From NCBI GenBank assembly GCA_021162325.1, contig JAGGYV010000088.1, positions 1 to 7,737 on the forward strand: DNA of 7,737 bases, written 5' to 3'. Under the pieces are notes generated by a model. The model was not told the origin of the DNA. It searched no databases and saw only the letters and a list, made by a program, of their open reading frames with translations. Each line of letters begins with the position of its first letter. The stretch's first letter is position 1. The DNA is from Desulfobacteraceae bacterium. GTDB taxonomy: Bacteria; Desulfobacterota; Desulfobacteria; Desulfobacterales; Desulfosalsimonadaceae. Position numbers and translations under genes: made by a program. Below are positions 1-5,505 of the stretch, piece by piece.

Positions 1-66
1 ACCATAACTTTAGCTCACTTCAAACTTTAGTTCACTTTTAACTTTTTCGGTTTATCCGGGTTAGGC
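1..66 (+). repeat. Dispersed repeat, copy 1 (cut by window edge)
   Basis: This stretch matches 1654-1719 with only about four mismatches over the first 64 bases (positions 6, 47, 58 and 60). It contains two 17-nt units starting ACTTTAG at 7 and 24, then a related third unit at 41 that leads into a CGGTTTATCC segment and a terminal TTAGG. It stops about 54 nt before the ybgF start and has the same orientation relative to that gene as copy 2 has to ruvA. Any partner arm corresponding to 1551-1652 would lie outside the window. No coding potential is seen. Confidence 0.8.
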
Positions 67-119
67 AATAGTTAATTACCATCAATACAATGTCTGTATT
101 TTTACGAGAGACGTCAGTT

Positions 120-956
120 ATGAAAATTAAATTTAGTTTAGTGATATGTGCTTTGATGATTTTTTCCGGATGTGCGTTAGATCATGATGTCAAACGCATT
201 GAACGCCGTATGTCTCAGCTGGAAACTGAAAACAAATCCCTACAGAATAAAATCCAGCTGTTAAAGATTGATATTGAAAGTCAGGGAACTATCGAAAATA
301 GTTTAAGAGACCTGTATGCCGGGCAGGGGGCTGAATTCTATCAATTTAAAGAGGAATTCAAGCGATTAAACGGCCGGTTTGATGAGATTGACCATCGGGC
401 CAATCAGAACATTCAGGCGCTGAAGGATTCCGTGAAAAATAACGGCACGACGATTGACCATTTTTCACAAACGGTTTTGCAAAATAAAAACCGGATTCAG
501 CGGGTGGAGCATTTTGTCGGTTTTGAGCCCGGGGGAGAATCCGGTGCAAAGGACAAAAACGCGGAGCCGGCCAAGGATAAAATGTCCGAAGACGAGTTGT
601 ACAAAGTCTCCAAACAGGCCTATGACCGTGCTGATTATGAAACATCTCGTCAGGGATTTGAAAAGTTTTTGGAAATATATCCAAAATCCGATAAGGCGGA
701 CAATGCCCGTTTCTGGATCGGGGAGATTTATTTTACGGAAAAGTGGTATCAAAAAGCGATTATTGAATACCAGAAAGTGATTGAAAACTATCCCAAGGGC
801 AATAAAATCCAGTCCGCATATTTAAAACAGGGAATTGCTTTCCATAAACTCGGAGAAGATACCAATGCCCTGCTGGTTCTCAAAGAACTGATGAAAAAAT
901 ATCCGGATGCAAATGAAACCAGGATTGCCCGGCACAAGGTCTCTCAGATTGAGTAA
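120..956 (+). CDS. ybgF: Tol-Pal accessory lipoprotein, CpoB/YbgF family
   Basis: Envelope protein of the CpoB/YbgF family, which in E. coli works with Tol-Pal and coordinates peptidoglycan synthesis with outer-membrane constriction at division. I place the start at 120 (278 aa) and not at the upstream ATG at 90, because MKIKFSLVICALMIFSGC then begins the protein as a lipoprotein signal peptide. The lipobox FSG-C puts the acylated Cys at residue 18; the following Ala rather than Asp suggests outer-membrane sorting. A GAGAG at 106-110 can serve as ribosome binding site. Residues about 22-133 are heptad-rich and charged (coiled coil), 134-156 are a Gly/Lys/Glu linker, and 157-278 carry three TPR-like units (YDRADYETSRQGFEKFLEIYP, then FWIGEIYFTEKWYQKAIIEYQ, then LKQGIAFHKLGEDTNALLVL). 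E. coli CpoB is periplasmic rather than lipidated. The tol-pal genes, if linked, lie upstream of the window. The family call is secure; the exact role is by homology. Confidence 0.88.
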   Translation: MKIKFSLVICALMIFSGCALDHDVKRIERRMSQLETENKSLQNKIQLLKIDIESQGTIENSLRDLYAGQGAEFYQFKEEFKRLNGRFDEIDHRANQNIQALKDSVKNNGTTIDHFSQTVLQNKNRIQRVEHFVGFEPGGESGAKDKNAEPAKDKMSEDELYKVSKQAYDRADYETSRQGFEKFLEIYPKSDKADNARFWIGEIYFTEKWYQKAIIEYQKVIENYPKGNKIQSAYLKQGIAFHKLGEDTNALLVLKELMKKYPDANETRIARHKVSQIE

Positions 957-985
957 AAAATTATCTCAGATTTTTCATATAGCGG

Positions 986-1489
986 ATGATTAAGATCGTT
1001 GGCATTGATCCCGGGTTGGCCGCAACCGGTGTCGCGGTTCTGAAAGGGACTGGTTTGTCCGTAAAAAGTTTCTCATATGGCACGATTAAGACATCCCCTA
1101 AGTATAAACTTGCAGATCGACTCAACCTGATCTACACTAAGCTTTCATCATTATTAGACGATGAATCCCCTGATTTTATGGTGGTGGAAGATGTGTTTTC
1201 CGTTGAAAAATTTCCCCAGTCGGGAATAACGTTGGGCAAAGTCACCGGCGTTATATTGCTTGCCGGATGTCGGAAAAATATACCTGTCATGGAGGTCCCC
1301 GTTCGTGAGGCCAAGCAGGTTCTGACGGGGAGTGGAAGTGCCGGCAAAAAGCAGTTGGAGGAAAGTGTCCGCCGCCGCCTGAACCATCAAACACCAATCA
1401 AGCCTTATCACGCATCGGATGCCATGGCACTGGCAATGATTGGACTCTTTCGGTGGGATTCCCAGTTGTTAACCGACCAGCGCCCCTGA
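986..1489 (+). CDS. ruvC: Crossover junction endodeoxyribonuclease RuvC
   Basis: Holliday-junction resolvase with an RNase H-like fold that makes paired, symmetric, Mg-dependent nicks in four-way junctions delivered by RuvAB. The 167-aa length is normal (E. coli 173). The opening MIKIVGIDPGLAATGVAV gives catalytic Asp8, VVEDVF gives Glu68, and the C-terminal YHASDAMALA gives His142 and Asp145. E. coli has Asp at the His142 position, while Thermus RuvC has His, so the variant is known to be compatible with activity. The gene begins 29 bp after ybgF. There is no clear Shine-Dalgarno sequence before ATG 986 (only AGCGG directly against it), so translation may be weak or partly coupled to ybgF. 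A repeat element begins right at its stop codon and separates it from ruvA. Confidence 0.96.
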   Translation: MIKIVGIDPGLAATGVAVLKGTGLSVKSFSYGTIKTSPKYKLADRLNLIYTKLSSLLDDESPDFMVVEDVFSVEKFPQSGITLGKVTGVILLAGCRKNIPVMEVPVREAKQVLTGSGSAGKKQLEESVRRRLNHQTPIKPYHASDAMALAMIGLFRWDSQLLTDQRP

Positions 1490-1721
1490 TCCGGTTTAGG
1501 TTCTTATCTCTGATTTTTGTATTTTTTTGGCAAACTTTTTTAATAACTCAAAAAGTGTGAAGTGACTAAAGTGATCTAAAGTGCCTAAAGTTGGGGACTG
1601 CGCGAATCGCGCGATCATTTTTATTATAAGAATTGACAATGCCGAAGGCATTAACCATCACTTTAGCTCACTTCAAACTTTAGTTCACTTTTAACTTTTC
1701 CGGTTTATCCAGTTTAGGTTA
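1489..1721 (+). repeat. Dispersed repeat, copy 2, with inverted-repeat structure, between ruvC and ruvA
   Basis: Most of the 275-bp ruvC-ruvA spacer is this element. The right part (1654-1719) is a near copy of the window's first 66 bases. The left part (about 1551-1592) carries related words on the opposite strand: GAAGTGACTAAAGTGAT at 1559-1575 pairs with 1657-1674 with one bulged C. Between the arms are two perfect small hairpins: GCGCGA-A-TCGCGC (1600-1612) and AATGCC-GAA-GGCATT (1638-1652). A 14-nt direct repeat, ATCC(G/A)GTTTAGGTT, occurs at 1489-1502 and 1707-1720. No transposase or open frame is present, so this looks like a small non-autonomous or REP-like element. Its boundaries are approximate. 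Confidence 0.75.
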
Positions 1722-1764
1722 AAATAACATTCAGCACGGTTACGGACTTTATACGGTAATCATT

Positions 1765-2385
1765 ATGATTGCATACCTTGAAGGAACCCTTTTAAAAAAA
1801 GACGCGGATCGTATTATCCTGCTGGCTAACCAGGTGGGATATGAGGTGCTTGTTCCGTTATTCGTTATGGAGACAATTAATGGTAAATCAGTGGGTGATA
1901 CTGTTTCACTGTTTATTTATTATCACCAGACAGAACGCCAACCCAAGCCGGTGTTGATCGGATTCCATCTGGAAGCCGAACGTGAATTTTTCCTGATGTT
2001 TATATCTGTCGAAGCCATTGGTCCTCTCAAAGCGATCAAGGCATTAAATCTGTCGGTTCGCGATATTGCACGGGCCATTGAGTCCAAAAATCTGGCGGCA
2101 TTGAAACGCTTAAATGGTATTGGAGACAGGACTGCCAGAAAAATTATAGCCACCCTTCAGGGTAAAATGGGTAAATTCGCATTGATCAGGGATGAGGATG
2201 ACGGCAAGCCTTTGCCGTCTGAGGGTTTTCTTGAACAGGTCATGGGTGTTCTGGTGGATCAGCTGGGCCATAAAATGCCTGAAGCAAAACAGATGGTACA
2301 GGCTGCGATGAAACGCAAGCCGTTAATTTCAAATCCGGAAGATCTTTTTGATGAAGTGTATCGGGGTGAAATGCTAAATGAGTGA
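1765..2385 (+). CDS. ruvA: Holliday junction branch migration complex subunit RuvA
   Basis: Junction-binding subunit that holds the four-way DNA in a square-planar form and loads RuvB rings. At 206 aa it is close to the usual length (E. coli 203). The order is an N-terminal OB fold (residues 1-67, MIAYLEG...VGYEV...VLIGF), a double helix-hairpin-helix domain (first hairpin AIGP at 84-87, second LNGIGDRTARKI at 116-127), an acidic linker (142-152) and the RuvB-binding domain III (about 153-200). The acidic pin, Glu55-Asp56 in E. coli, aligns here with Glu57-Arg58 in a loop two residues longer. No good Shine-Dalgarno sequence precedes ATG 1765, although the start matches the family's N-terminus. 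The gene end overlaps ruvB by 8 bp. Somewhat divergent, but intact and clearly RuvA. Confidence 0.95.
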   Translation: MIAYLEGTLLKKDADRIILLANQVGYEVLVPLFVMETINGKSVGDTVSLFIYYHQTERQPKPVLIGFHLEAEREFFLMFISVEAIGPLKAIKALNLSVRDIARAIESKNLAALKRLNGIGDRTARKIIATLQGKMGKFALIRDEDDGKPLPSEGFLEQVMGVLVDQLGHKMPEAKQMVQAAMKRKPLISNPEDLFDEVYRGEMLNE

Positions 2386-3409
2386 TGATATTATATCCTA
2401 TTCGTCAGAGCAACAGGGCATTCTGACCAGCGCCGCACTGCCCATTGATCAGGAACCGGAAATTATATCACTCCGCCCGGAACGTCTACATGAATACATC
2501 GGTCAGTCCGAGGTTCTGGAGACGCTGGAAATTGCCATTGAGGCAACTAAACAGCGGGGGGAGGCGCTTGAACATGTATTGTTTCATGGTCCGCCGGGAC
2601 TTGGAAAAACCACCCTTGCCCATATCATTGCCAATGAGATGAACACCAAACTGGTGGTGACTTCCGGGCCGGTCCTAGAGAAGGGAGGGGATCTGATTGG
2701 AATGCTGACTCATCTGGAAACCGGTGATGTCTTGTTTATTGATGAAATTCACCGTACCCCCAAGGCCGTCGAGGAATTATTGTATCCGGCCATGGAGGAT
2801 TTTGCCATTGATTTTATTTTTGACAAGGGGATACACGCAAGAAGCCATCGCTTACAATTAAAGCAGTTTACGCTGGTGGGGGCAACCACCCGGGTTGGTT
2901 TGCTGTCAGCGCCGTTAAGGGATCGATTCGGTCTTTTCCGGAGTCTTGATTTCTACAATACGGAAGATCTTGAAACAATTGTCAGGCGTTCTGCGGCATT
3001 GCTGAATCTGCAAATTGACAGCAACGGGGCGAATTCACTGGCCCGGCGATCCCGTGGAACACCGAGAATCGTAAACCGTTTGTTGAAACGGGCCCGGGAT
3101 TATGCCCAGGTACGCGCTGATGGCCGAATCAATAAAAAGTCGGTTACCGAGGCGCTGGCACTGGAGGGGGTTGATGAAGTCGGGCTGACGCCGCTTGATC
3201 GCCGTTATTTAAGGACGATCATCAATTACTATAATGGGGGCCCGGTCGGAATTGAGGCGGTGGCCGCAACGCTTCAGGAAGAATCAGATACGCTGGTGGA
3301 TGTTGTGGAACCGTTTTTGCTTAAAATAGGGTTTATCATGAGAACAGCCGCTGGTCGCCGCGCCTCAGAAATGGCTTACAAACACCTTGGCTTACAGAAA
3401 CCATCGTGA
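2378..3409 (+). CDS. ruvB: Holliday junction branch migration ATPase RuvB
   Basis: AAA+ motor that forms hexameric rings on two arms of a RuvA-bound junction and pumps DNA through it. At 343 aa it is full length (E. coli 336). Visible motifs are Walker A GPPGLGKTT (71-79), Walker B VLFIDEIH (118-125), sensor 1 GATTR (168-172), the arginine finger in APLRDRFG (Arg181), sensor 2 RGTPRI (226-231) and a C-terminal winged helix (about 268-338) with the family's GGPVG turn and a TAAGRRA wing. The N-terminal extension before the conserved SLRPERLHEYIGQ is about 30 residues and poorly conserved. ATG 2378 lies inside the last codons of ruvA, with GGGGTG at 2363-2368 as ribosome binding site, which indicates translational coupling. 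All catalytic residues are present. Confidence 0.97.
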   Translation: MSDDIISYSSEQQGILTSAALPIDQEPEIISLRPERLHEYIGQSEVLETLEIAIEATKQRGEALEHVLFHGPPGLGKTTLAHIIANEMNTKLVVTSGPVLEKGGDLIGMLTHLETGDVLFIDEIHRTPKAVEELLYPAMEDFAIDFIFDKGIHARSHRLQLKQFTLVGATTRVGLLSAPLRDRFGLFRSLDFYNTEDLETIVRRSAALLNLQIDSNGANSLARRSRGTPRIVNRLLKRARDYAQVRADGRINKKSVTEALALEGVDEVGLTPLDRRYLRTIINYYNGGPVGIEAVAATLQEESDTLVDVVEPFLLKIGFIMRTAAGRRASEMAYKHLGLQKPS

Positions 3410-3426
3410 GAAATTCGGGATAATCT

Positions 3427-4233
3427 ATGATTACCCTTATCACCGATTTCGGGACTTCCGATCCGTATGTTGGAATCATGAAGGGCGTGATGCTTTCGAA
3501 AAACCCGTCTGCCGTGATTGTCGACATCACGCATGATATCGCACCCCAGGATATCCCGGGTGCTGCATACTGTATCAATTCCGCTTATCGTTATTTTCCT
3601 CCCGGGGCGATTCATATGGTGGTGGTTGACCCGGGGGTCGGTAGTCATCGTGCCATTATTGCGGTATCAATGGCAGGGCATTGTTTTCTGGCACCGGATA
3701 ACGGCGTACTGAGTCTTATTCTGAAATCCGGTAAAGTTGATTCCATCACAACCGTTGAAAATGACAATTATTTTCTTAAGCCTGTCAGTCAAACATTTCA
3801 CGGACGGGATATTATTGCGCCGGTTGCCGGCCATTTAAGCAACGGATTGCCGGTTGATTGCTTAGGGTCTGAAATTAAGATGGGTCAGGCGTTATGCCTG
3901 GATTTTCCGATGCCCTATCAGTCACAAATCGGTGAAATCGTGGGGACTGTCATCGGCGTTGATCGATTTGGGAATTTAATTACCAATATTGATCATTCGT
4001 TTATTCAAAAAATATTCGGTTCTGTGGGTAATCGAGATTTGAAAATCCTGATTGGCGATCATCAGATCACTGGCTTATCTGCCTGTTATCGGGATGTCGA
4101 AGCGCAGTCATTCCTGGCAATCATTGGAAGTATGGGGTTTGTTGAAATTTCACTCAATTGTGGAAATGCATCTGAATTTTGTGGGGGATCAAAAGGAAGT
4201 ATCATCACAATCACCACAGTCAATAGGCCGTGA
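3427..4233 (+). CDS. S-adenosyl-L-methionine hydrolase (adenosine-forming), DUF62/SAM hydroxide adenosyltransferase family
   Basis: Member of the family that includes SAM hydroxide adenosyltransferases and the fluorinase and chlorinase enzymes. The hydrolase members use activated water to split SAM into adenosine and methionine. The 268-aa length is typical. The N-terminal domain starts ITLITDFGTSDPYVG; VVVDPGVGSHR gives Asp68 and Arg75, and QTFHGRD gives His125, which together correspond to the Asp-Arg-His triad described for archaeal hydrolases. The loop insertion typical of fluorinases is not apparent, so water is the likely nucleophile. The C-terminal barrel carries the signature DRFGNLITNI (179-188). 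The gene begins 17 bp after ruvB with GGGA at 3417-3420 as ribosome binding site and is probably on the ruvAB transcript. The cellular purpose of this activity is poorly understood, and its position beside ruvB does not prove a role in recombination. Confidence 0.9.
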   Translation: MITLITDFGTSDPYVGIMKGVMLSKNPSAVIVDITHDIAPQDIPGAAYCINSAYRYFPPGAIHMVVVDPGVGSHRAIIAVSMAGHCFLAPDNGVLSLILKSGKVDSITTVENDNYFLKPVSQTFHGRDIIAPVAGHLSNGLPVDCLGSEIKMGQALCLDFPMPYQSQIGEIVGTVIGVDRFGNLITNIDHSFIQKIFGSVGNRDLKILIGDHQITGLSACYRDVEAQSFLAIIGSMGFVEISLNCGNASEFCGGSKGSIITITTVNRP

Positions 4234-4288
4234 AGGTTTATGGTGGGTAATTTGTCGGGAAATGGTATAAATATCTATCAGAAAAAAC

Positions 4289-4318
4289 TTGACTTCGGGT
4301 CCAAAAAAATGTCATAAA
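4289..4318 (+). promoter_or_regulatory. Candidate distal promoter for rplM-rpsI
   Basis: TTGACT at 4289-4294 is followed, after an 18-nt spacer, by CATAAA at 4313-4318, in an A/T-rich setting. If used, it would give a leader of nearly 200 nt before rplM. The -10 element is only a fair match, so this is tentative. Confidence 0.35.
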
Positions 4319-4455
4319 TAATTTTTTTAAGTTTGATGTGTTAAATAGACACGGATTTAATTGTATCATCTTTAATCATATAATCAAAACGTGATTCGTG
4401 CCAATTGTGATAGACGTGCCGGTGATGAACTGTCTGAAAATAATTCAGTTTTCTC

Positions 4456-4484
4456 TTGACATCCGGATCGATTTTCATTAATTA
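4456..4484 (+). promoter_or_regulatory. Candidate proximal promoter for rplM-rpsI
   Basis: A perfect -35 box TTGACA (4456-4461) is followed at 17 nt by TAATTA (4479-4484). The -10 box is a weak match, but spacing and position fit: transcription would start near 4491 and give a short leader of about 28 nt containing the rplM ribosome binding site. Confidence 0.5.
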
Positions 4485-4518
4485 TCACGAATTAAATTTT
4501 TGACAGGAGTTATATATA

Positions 4519-4965
4519 GTGAAAAAATATACTTACAGTGCCAAGCGGAGCGATATTCAGGAAAAGTGGTGGGTTGTAGATGCCGAAGGACTGGTCCTTG
4601 GCCGTTTTGCCAGTGTCGTGGCGGCAAGATTAAGAGGAAAACATAATCCGCTGTTCACGCCCCATACAGATTGCGGTGATTTTATTGTTGTGATTAATGC
4701 GGATAAAATTGTTTTAACCGGCAGGAAATTGAAACAGAAAATATATTATCACCACAGTGGTTATATTGGCGGTTTAAAAGAAATAACGGCTGAAAAACTT
4801 CTTGAAAAGAGACCTGAAGACCTCGTTCGGTTTGCAGTCAAAGGCATGCTTCCAAAAAATTCTTTGGGGCGTTCAATGTTCAGCAAGTTAAAAGTTTATG
4901 CTGGTACCGAACATCCGCATAAAGCTCAGCAGCCTCAAATTTTTGATGTGAAAGCAAGTATTTAA
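4519..4965 (+). CDS. rplM: 50S ribosomal protein L13
   Basis: Early-assembly protein of the large ribosomal subunit that binds 23S rRNA. The 148-aa product is slightly longer than E. coli L13 (142) through short extensions at the ends. Conserved stretches include WWVVDAEGLVLGRFAS (17-32), LRGKHNPLFTPHTDCGDF, the YYHHSGYIGG motif, VKGMLPKNSLGRSMF and KVYAGTEHPHKAQQP near the C-terminus. The start is GTG, supported by AGGAGT at 4505-4510, eight bases upstream. It forms the usual two-gene operon with rpsI, 40 bp downstream. Conservation makes this call certain. Confidence 0.98.
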   Translation: MKKYTYSAKRSDIQEKWWVVDAEGLVLGRFASVVAARLRGKHNPLFTPHTDCGDFIVVINADKIVLTGRKLKQKIYYHHSGYIGGLKEITAEKLLEKRPEDLVRFAVKGMLPKNSLGRSMFSKLKVYAGTEHPHKAQQPQIFDVKASI

Positions 4966-5005
4966 AGATCATTTAATTTAATCATATATTGGAGTAAAGC
5001 GTTTA

Positions 5006-5401
5006 ATGGGACAAGAAAATAGTTACTATGCAACCGGAAGGCGTAAGACTGCTGTCGCAAGAACATGGCTGACACCTGGAAAAGGCGAAATTATCATCAA
5101 TAATAAGCCACTGGATGAATATTTCAGGGTCGATGCTGCAAAACAGATTACCGCACAACCCCTTGAGTTGACCAACACGATGGGAGAATTTGATATTCGA
5201 GTCACTGTAAAGGGGGGGGGGACCGTGGGCCAGGCTGGCGCTGTTCGGCATGGTATTACGCAGGCCCTTTTTCTGATGAATCCCGATTTTCGAGCAATTC
5301 TGAAAAGAGCGGGTTTTGTAAAGCGCGACCCCAGAAAGAAAGAACGAAAGAAGTACGGGCAGAAAGGTGCTCGCGCAAGATTTCAGTTTTCAAAACGGTA
5401 G
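5006..5401 (+). CDS. rpsI: 30S ribosomal protein S9
   Basis: Small-subunit protein of the 30S head, whose C-terminal tail reaches the P-site tRNA. The 131-aa length is normal (E. coli 130). YYATGRRKTAVAR (7-19), the glycine-rich VKGGGTVGQAGAVRHGI and the basic tail ending in FQFSKR are the family signatures; the invariant terminal Lys-Arg is present. GGAG at 4991-4994 precedes ATG 5006 by 11 bases. The gene contains a run of ten consecutive G at 5212-5221 encoding Lys-Gly-Gly-Gly-Thr. The reading frame across it gives a normal S9, so the run length shown is in frame. The gene ends ahead of a strong intrinsic terminator. Confidence 0.98.
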   Translation: MGQENSYYATGRRKTAVARTWLTPGKGEIIINNKPLDEYFRVDAAKQITAQPLELTNTMGEFDIRVTVKGGGTVGQAGAVRHGITQALFLMNPDFRAILKRAGFVKRDPRKKERKKYGQKGARARFQFSKR

Positions 5402-5426
5402 AATTTATTTATTCAATAAATATTTT

Positions 5427-5463
5427 AAGGGGATTTGGCATTTGTGCCGATCCCCTTTTTTTT
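5427..5463 (+). terminator. Intrinsic terminator of the rplM-rpsI operon
   Basis: The left arm AAGGGGA (5427-5433) pairs with TCCCCTT (5451-5457), and the inner GGCA (5437-5440) pairs with TGCC (5445-5448) around a TTTG loop, with one bulged T at 5434 and one T-G wobble. Eight T residues run from 5456 to 5463. It sits 25 bp after the rpsI stop. The minus-strand side is only A/T-rich after the stem, so it may give weak termination for the convergent cyclase gene. Confidence 0.88.
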
Positions 5464-5505
5464 GTTCAGTTTTTTTGTTGTCCGGTTTTTTTGTTTTTCC
5501 GGTCA

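Larger units (their letters stand above)
4234..4518. other. AT-rich spacer between the SAM hydrolase gene and rplM
   Basis: No credible coding frame, tRNA or conserved RNA fold is visible. The stretch holds two candidate sigma70-type promoters for rplM-rpsI, three GTGAT words spaced 16 and 15 nt apart (4391, 4407, 4422), two of them followed by CGTGCC, and no convincing intrinsic terminator after the hydrolase gene. Transcription from upstream could therefore continue into the ribosomal genes. Confidence 0.6.

Noticed and set aside
90..119. Upstream in-frame ATG at 90 as the ybgF start
   Set aside because: It would put ten residues in front of a good lipoprotein signal peptide; the ATG at 120 has GAGAG at suitable spacing and gives a normal signal sequence.
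358..752. Minus-strand open frames opposite ybgF
   Set aside because: They lie wholly inside a gene with clear family features, have no ribosome binding site and resemble no known protein.
1633..1638. TTGACA inside the repeat as a -35 box for ruvA
   Set aside because: No -10-like hexamer lies 16-19 nt downstream; the bases overlap one of the small hairpins instead.
1489..1721. CRISPR array in the ruvC-ruvA spacer
   Set aside because: The repeated words are 9-17 nt, imperfect and directly adjacent, with no regular spacers and no cas genes.
3427..4233. Fluorinase or chlorinase instead of SAM hydrolase
   Set aside because: The characteristic fluorinase loop insertion is not apparent and the Asp-Arg-His triad of the hydrolases is intact.
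4285..4310. Intrinsic terminator after the SAM hydrolase gene
   Set aside because: TTGAC-TTCGG-GTCCAA forms only a very short, mismatched stem, and on the plus strand it is followed by A, not T.
5464..5500. Second terminator in the T-rich stretch with paired CCGG words
   Set aside because: The only pairing is a 4-bp CCGG around an all-T loop, too weak to call; it is probably low-complexity spacer.
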